DNA of 18,574 nucleotides, from the NCBI GenBank assembly GCA_946646575.1, contig CAMPCR010000016.1, positions 1 through 18,574 on the forward strand, given 5' to 3'. This DNA is from UBA3222 sp002363035. Its GTDB lineage: Bacteria; Verrucomicrobiota; Verrucomicrobiia; Opitutales; UBA9783. Each line of letters begins with the position of its first letter. Within the stretch, counting starts at the first letter, position 1. Position numbers and translations under genes: made by a program. The notes under the pieces were generated by a model. The model was not told where the DNA came from and did no database searches. It saw only the letters and a list, made by a program, of their open reading frames with translations. Positions 15,440-18,574 of this stretch are shown here, one piece after another.

Positions 15440-16501
15440 ATGAAACATATTGTTATTTTCCGTTTTCTTCGGTTTCTCATTATTTTCTTCAGTTTCTCAA
15501 CCCTTTTGGCTGATGAAGGGAACATTACGCCTTATAAATTTTCTTTTGACGAGAAAGGCCCTCTGCCGACTTATACGCCGCCGTCATCCTGCACATTTTC
15601 AGTCGCACGACCGCAAAAAGACGCACCTGCCATTACTTTTTACTTCAGCAAACCATCCAATAAATCCTATCCGATTGCCTTCTTCTGCACCGGCTCCTCT
15701 TCAAAAGAAAGTTTGTACAGCATTATTCATATGCATCGATTTTTTTTAAAGGAATTTTTGGAGCTCGGTATTGGCCTCGTTACCTGCGAACAATGGGGTA
15801 TGGATGCCGCAACTATCGATGCAGATATGTTTATGCGACATTACACGCGAACACAACGCCTACAGGATCATCGCAATGTAATTGAGTATCTTCAAAAACA
15901 CCCGCCCCAAGGTTGGAACGGGAAATTAATTTTCGTCGGAGTTTCGGAAGGCGGCCCTTTGGTAACGGCTTTAACCATTGCCTATGCCGACCAAACGCTT
16001 GCAACCGTGAATTGGTCCGGTGCCGACGGTTGGGCTTGGCGCGATGAATTATGGGCATTCATCGACGGAATGCATTTGTTCGAAAGTCTTCCGTGGCATA
16101 TTCGATTGCGCGCACGCTTACCGCAATGGTTTCCCGGGTCGCTCAAAAAGGAATTTCCGCGCACGCGCCGAGATTATGATGCTTTAATGGATAAAACTTG
16201 CAAAAATCCGACTTTCGAAAAACTCTTCATGGGCATGACCTATGCGTATCATGCCGATGCACTTCAATGGCCGGCAACGGAATACCAACAGATTCGTTCT
16301 CCGTATTTGGTCGTTGCGGGAGATTTAGATACCGCCATCCGTTCCGAGGATGCCTTTGTGGAATACGCAAAACAAGCAGGCGTAAATATTACGTACATGC
16401 GCCTTAAAAATGTTGGGCATCAAGTCGCACGCTTGCCGGAAGTTATCGAACAAAGTTTTGTGTGGCTGAAGAGTGTTCTTGAAAATATATCCGTGAAGTA
16501 A
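15440..16501 (+). CDS. Exported alpha/beta hydrolase
   Basis: A 353-residue protein with an N-terminal signal peptide (basic start, hydrophobic core 'FLIIFFSFSTLLA', probable cleavage near residue 24). The alpha/beta hydrolase core shows an oxyanion-type segment 'IAFFCTGSSSKES' (79-91), the nucleophile elbow 'GVSEGG' with Ser169, an acid candidate in 'VVAGDLDTAI' (D295 or D297) and the catalytic His in 'NVGHQVA' (H327). A Trp-rich cap region lies at about 192-280 ('NWSGADGWAWRDELWAF'). It is likely an esterase or peptidase-like enzyme acting in the periplasm or on the surface; the substrate is not evident. The ATG at 15440 is preferred over a TTG at 15419 because GAAAGAG precedes it and the signal peptide then has a normal length. 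Confidence 0.87.
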   Translation: MKHIVIFRFLRFLIIFFSFSTLLADEGNITPYKFSFDEKGPLPTYTPPSSCTFSVARPQKDAPAITFYFSKPSNKSYPIAFFCTGSSSKESLYSIIHMHRFFLKEFLELGIGLVTCEQWGMDAATIDADMFMRHYTRTQRLQDHRNVIEYLQKHPPQGWNGKLIFVGVSEGGPLVTALTIAYADQTLATVNWSGADGWAWRDELWAFIDGMHLFESLPWHIRLRARLPQWFPGSLKKEFPRTRRDYDALMDKTCKNPTFEKLFMGMTYAYHADALQWPATEYQQIRSPYLVVAGDLDTAIRSEDAFVEYAKQAGVNITYMRLKNVGHQVARLPEVIEQSFVWLKSVLENISVK

Positions 16502-16552
16502 GATTTAAAGAAACGCGGTGCCAACTGGCTCTGTGTAAACATTGTTTTGAAA

Positions 16553-17608
16553 TCAAACGATCTGCTTCCGACTTAAAATCCGATACATCTGTCGACAAAG
16601 AAGCCAGGCACAGGTTCTTGCTTTATAAAAACACTTTACCAAAATGCTTGAATGCCATTTAAACTTACTCCAATCCAAATTTGCCGTTGGCAGTAAACGA
16701 TAAATTTCTTTTAAGAAGTCGCAATCTTCCTGTCGTAAATAATTTGGATTAGCGCGATTTTTGTAGATTGCTCTTGATACACGGGAATAATGGAAAAAGA
16801 AGAGAGATTCGTAATATTTTCTGCAATCGATGAAAACTTCACATAAATATAAATAGGAATAAACACGTCGAATAACACACGTTACTTGAGATTTTCCGTT
16901 CCAAAGACCATCTTTATGTATCCGATAAACAACTACATTATCTCTCAAAAAAAATAACTTTCCCTTTTGTAAATGTCGCAAAATTCTCAAGGATTCACCA
17001 CGATACACTAAACAAGCAAAATTATTTTCAGCTTGTAAAAACTCATTCGTCACTCCATCGATAAAAATAACATTTCGATATAAAATAGATGAATTCTGCG
17101 GTTTCGTGCATATACCAAGTTCGAAATAACTACTCCATGAAAAATCCAAACCTAAAATCTTTTGAGACGAGTAATTCCCCTTAATGCGTCCACCTTCTAA
17201 AAGGAAAGCATTCCCGCTACACATTGTGTAGTCTGGATACTTTTCCAAAAAATCCAAAGCCTTTTGCACAAAATGCGTTCCCAACAGATAATCGTCGCTG
17301 TCGACAACGTAAAAATACTCCGATTTAATATGATTAAACAAAGTATTGAGCGTGTGCAAATTTCCGCCATTTTTTTCCAGAAAGATGACTTTTATTTTAT
17401 CGGGATATCTACGCAGATATTCTCTTAATACATTCGGCGTATTATCCGTGCTGGCATCATCACAGACCAAAATATCAAACGGAACATTGAGTTCTTGCGC
17501 TAAAATTGAATCCAAGCATTCGGAAATGTAGTTTTCATGGTTGTAACAGGGAACTGCGAATGTCAACTTTTTATGACAAAAAAACTTCGGATCGATAATG
17601 TGCTCCAT
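16553..17608 (-). CDS. Family 2 glycosyltransferase
   Basis: A 351-residue GT-A fold enzyme that would transfer a sugar from a nucleotide donor to a surface polysaccharide or glycan. It has 'LTFAVPCYNHENYISECLDSILAQ' (start of the domain), 'ILVCDDASTDNT' (DDAS at 50-53) and 'YFYVVDSDDYL' with the metal-binding DxD-type motif at 103-106. The C-terminal third is rich in aromatic and basic residues and may lie along the membrane; it has no clear transmembrane segment. The gene is visibly richer in A+T than its neighbours, with many Cys and Phe residues, suggesting recent transfer. The ATG at 17608 is used; a TTG at 17620 is possible. It ends 51 bases from the convergent hydrolase gene. No Shine-Dalgarno sequence. 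Confidence 0.92.
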   Translation of the reverse strand: MEHIIDPKFFCHKKLTFAVPCYNHENYISECLDSILAQELNVPFDILVCDDASTDNTPNVLREYLRRYPDKIKVIFLEKNGGNLHTLNTLFNHIKSEYFYVVDSDDYLLGTHFVQKALDFLEKYPDYTMCSGNAFLLEGGRIKGNYSSQKILGLDFSWSSYFELGICTKPQNSSILYRNVIFIDGVTNEFLQAENNFACLVYRGESLRILRHLQKGKLFFLRDNVVVYRIHKDGLWNGKSQVTCVIRRVYSYLYLCEVFIDCRKYYESLFFFHYSRVSRAIYKNRANPNYLRQEDCDFLKEIYRLLPTANLDWSKFKWHSSILVKCFYKARTCAWLLCRQMYRILSRKQIV

Positions 17609-17622
17609 AAAAAATATCAATC

Positions 17623-17641
17623 GTTGGTAGTCGCAACCAAC
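17623..17641 (-). promoter_or_regulatory. Leader hairpin before the glycosyltransferase
   Basis: A perfect 6-bp stem GTTGGT/ACCAAC encloses a 7-base loop, 14 bases before the ATG on the - strand, downstream of the candidate promoter. It could affect translation or stability of the mRNA. Function not shown by sequence. Confidence 0.4.
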
Positions 17642-17648
17642 ACCTCTG

Positions 17649-17676
17649 ATTCTAAAAACGCCTCATGGGATATCAA
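17649..17676 (-). promoter_or_regulatory. Candidate promoter for the glycosyltransferase
   Basis: On the - strand, TTGATA (17676-17671) and TAGAAT (17654-17649) are separated by 16 bases, a reasonable sigma-70-type match. It lies after the rRNA terminator and before the ATG at 17608, so the gene can be expressed apart from the rRNA operon. Confidence 0.45.
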
Positions 17677-17717
17677 GATTTTCTCTAAGTCTTTAAAATT
17701 TCACAAACACTCTGTTT

Positions 17718-17745
17718 AAAAAAATCCGCGACATCATATTGTCGC
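17718..17745 (-). terminator. Intrinsic terminator of the rRNA operon
   Basis: On the - strand a 6-bp stem GCGACA/TGTCGC with a 6-base loop (17745-17728) is followed by GGA and then seven T (17724-17718). It lies about 140 bases past the 5S gene and before the glycosyltransferase promoter, so it should end the rRNA transcript. Confidence 0.7.
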
Positions 17746-17885
17746 AAAAAAACCATCGAAAAACTTCGCCGAATTCCTTGGAAACCACACACAAAACTCA
17801 ATCAGAACAGATAAAACACCAAACAGATAGGAGAAATCAAGTTCTAAATAAACGAAAAGAAGAACAAACGAGAAAACAAAAAAAA
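17746..17885. other. AT-rich trailer of the rRNA operon
   Basis: No gene is seen. The stretch is A-rich on the + strand, so T-rich in the transcript. Eight T directly follow the 5S 3' end (17885-17878), which together with the 5S end helix may give partial termination before the hairpin at 17718-17745. Confidence 0.5.
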
Positions 17886-18001
17886 CCCGGCGATCACCTA
17901 CTCTCACATCCCATTGCAGGACACTACCATCGGCAGTTCAGGTCTTAACGAGCGTGTTCGGAATGAGAACGTGTGTTTCCCCTGAGCTTATCGTCACCGG
18001 G
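17886..18001 (-). rRNA. rrf: 5S ribosomal RNA
   Basis: About 116 bases on the - strand. The ends pair (CCCGG at 5', CCGGG at 3'). Conserved 5S features are present: 'CATTCCGAACACG' in the loop C region, 'AAGACCTGAACTGCCGATGGTAGT' in the middle (shown here only as a landmark) and 'GTGAGAGTAGGTGATCGCC' at the 3' arm. It follows the 23S gene by about 190 bases. Ends are accurate to a few bases. Confidence 0.95.
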
Positions 18002-18193
18002 CAAAGTATCAAATCAAACATCCGTCTCCGACATACGGCGCAACGCATTGCACTCGAACCAAGATACCCGATAACAAACGACAACACCAAAGAAGAGTGC
18101 TACCTGCCTGAAAGTACCTCGAAAAGTCAGAAACTTCCGCTATTTTTTGATTGTTTAATGAATACCGCAGAAAACTACATCGCCAAAGTAAGA

Positions 18194-18574
<381 letters not shown>

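Overview
The window looks like a chromosome segment from a Verrucomicrobiota-type bacterium, most likely in or near Opitutia. That placement is an inference. It rests on an ileS-dksA-lspA operon whose DksA-like protein has the long N-terminal tail, the 'ADILG' and 'VPKKW' motifs and the degenerate finger that I associate with that group. Most gene starts lack a Shine-Dalgarno sequence.

Region 1 (about 148-10464, + strand) is a compact block of phage virion genes of the Mu-like head type. In order it holds a holin-like membrane protein, a small winged-helix protein, a probable small terminase, the large terminase, a 90-residue protein, a DUF935/gp29-type portal, a Mu I-type protease-scaffold, a head decoration protein, the major capsid protein, a strong hairpin, a DUF1320-like connector, a gp37-like protein, a 136-residue protein, a short coiled-coil protein, a large Cys-rich hub/baseplate-like protein and a 241-residue protein of unknown role. 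Many genes overlap by 4-8 bases and none is visibly broken. No tape measure, sheath, tail fibre, integrase, transposase, lysis enzyme or replication gene is seen. The block could be the right end of a prophage that continues to the left of base 1, or a reduced or domesticated particle.

Region 2 (10465-10743) has no gene. It holds several hairpins and a long-spaced inverted repeat between the phage block and the host operon that faces it.

Region 3 (10744-14613, - strand) is the host operon ileS-dksA-lspA, with a recognisable promoter upstream of ileS. The genes overlap at their ends. Both the IleRS C-terminal zinc finger and the DksA zinc finger have lost cysteines.

Region 4 (14770-16501, + strand) has tRNA-Leu(UAG), a NUDIX hydrolase only 29 bases later and a secreted alpha/beta hydrolase. 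Region 5 (16553-17608, - strand) is a visibly AT-rich family 2 glycosyltransferase with its own candidate promoter and a leader hairpin. Region 6 (17718-18574, - strand) is the end of an rRNA operon: the 3' part of 23S rRNA, 5S rRNA and an intrinsic terminator.
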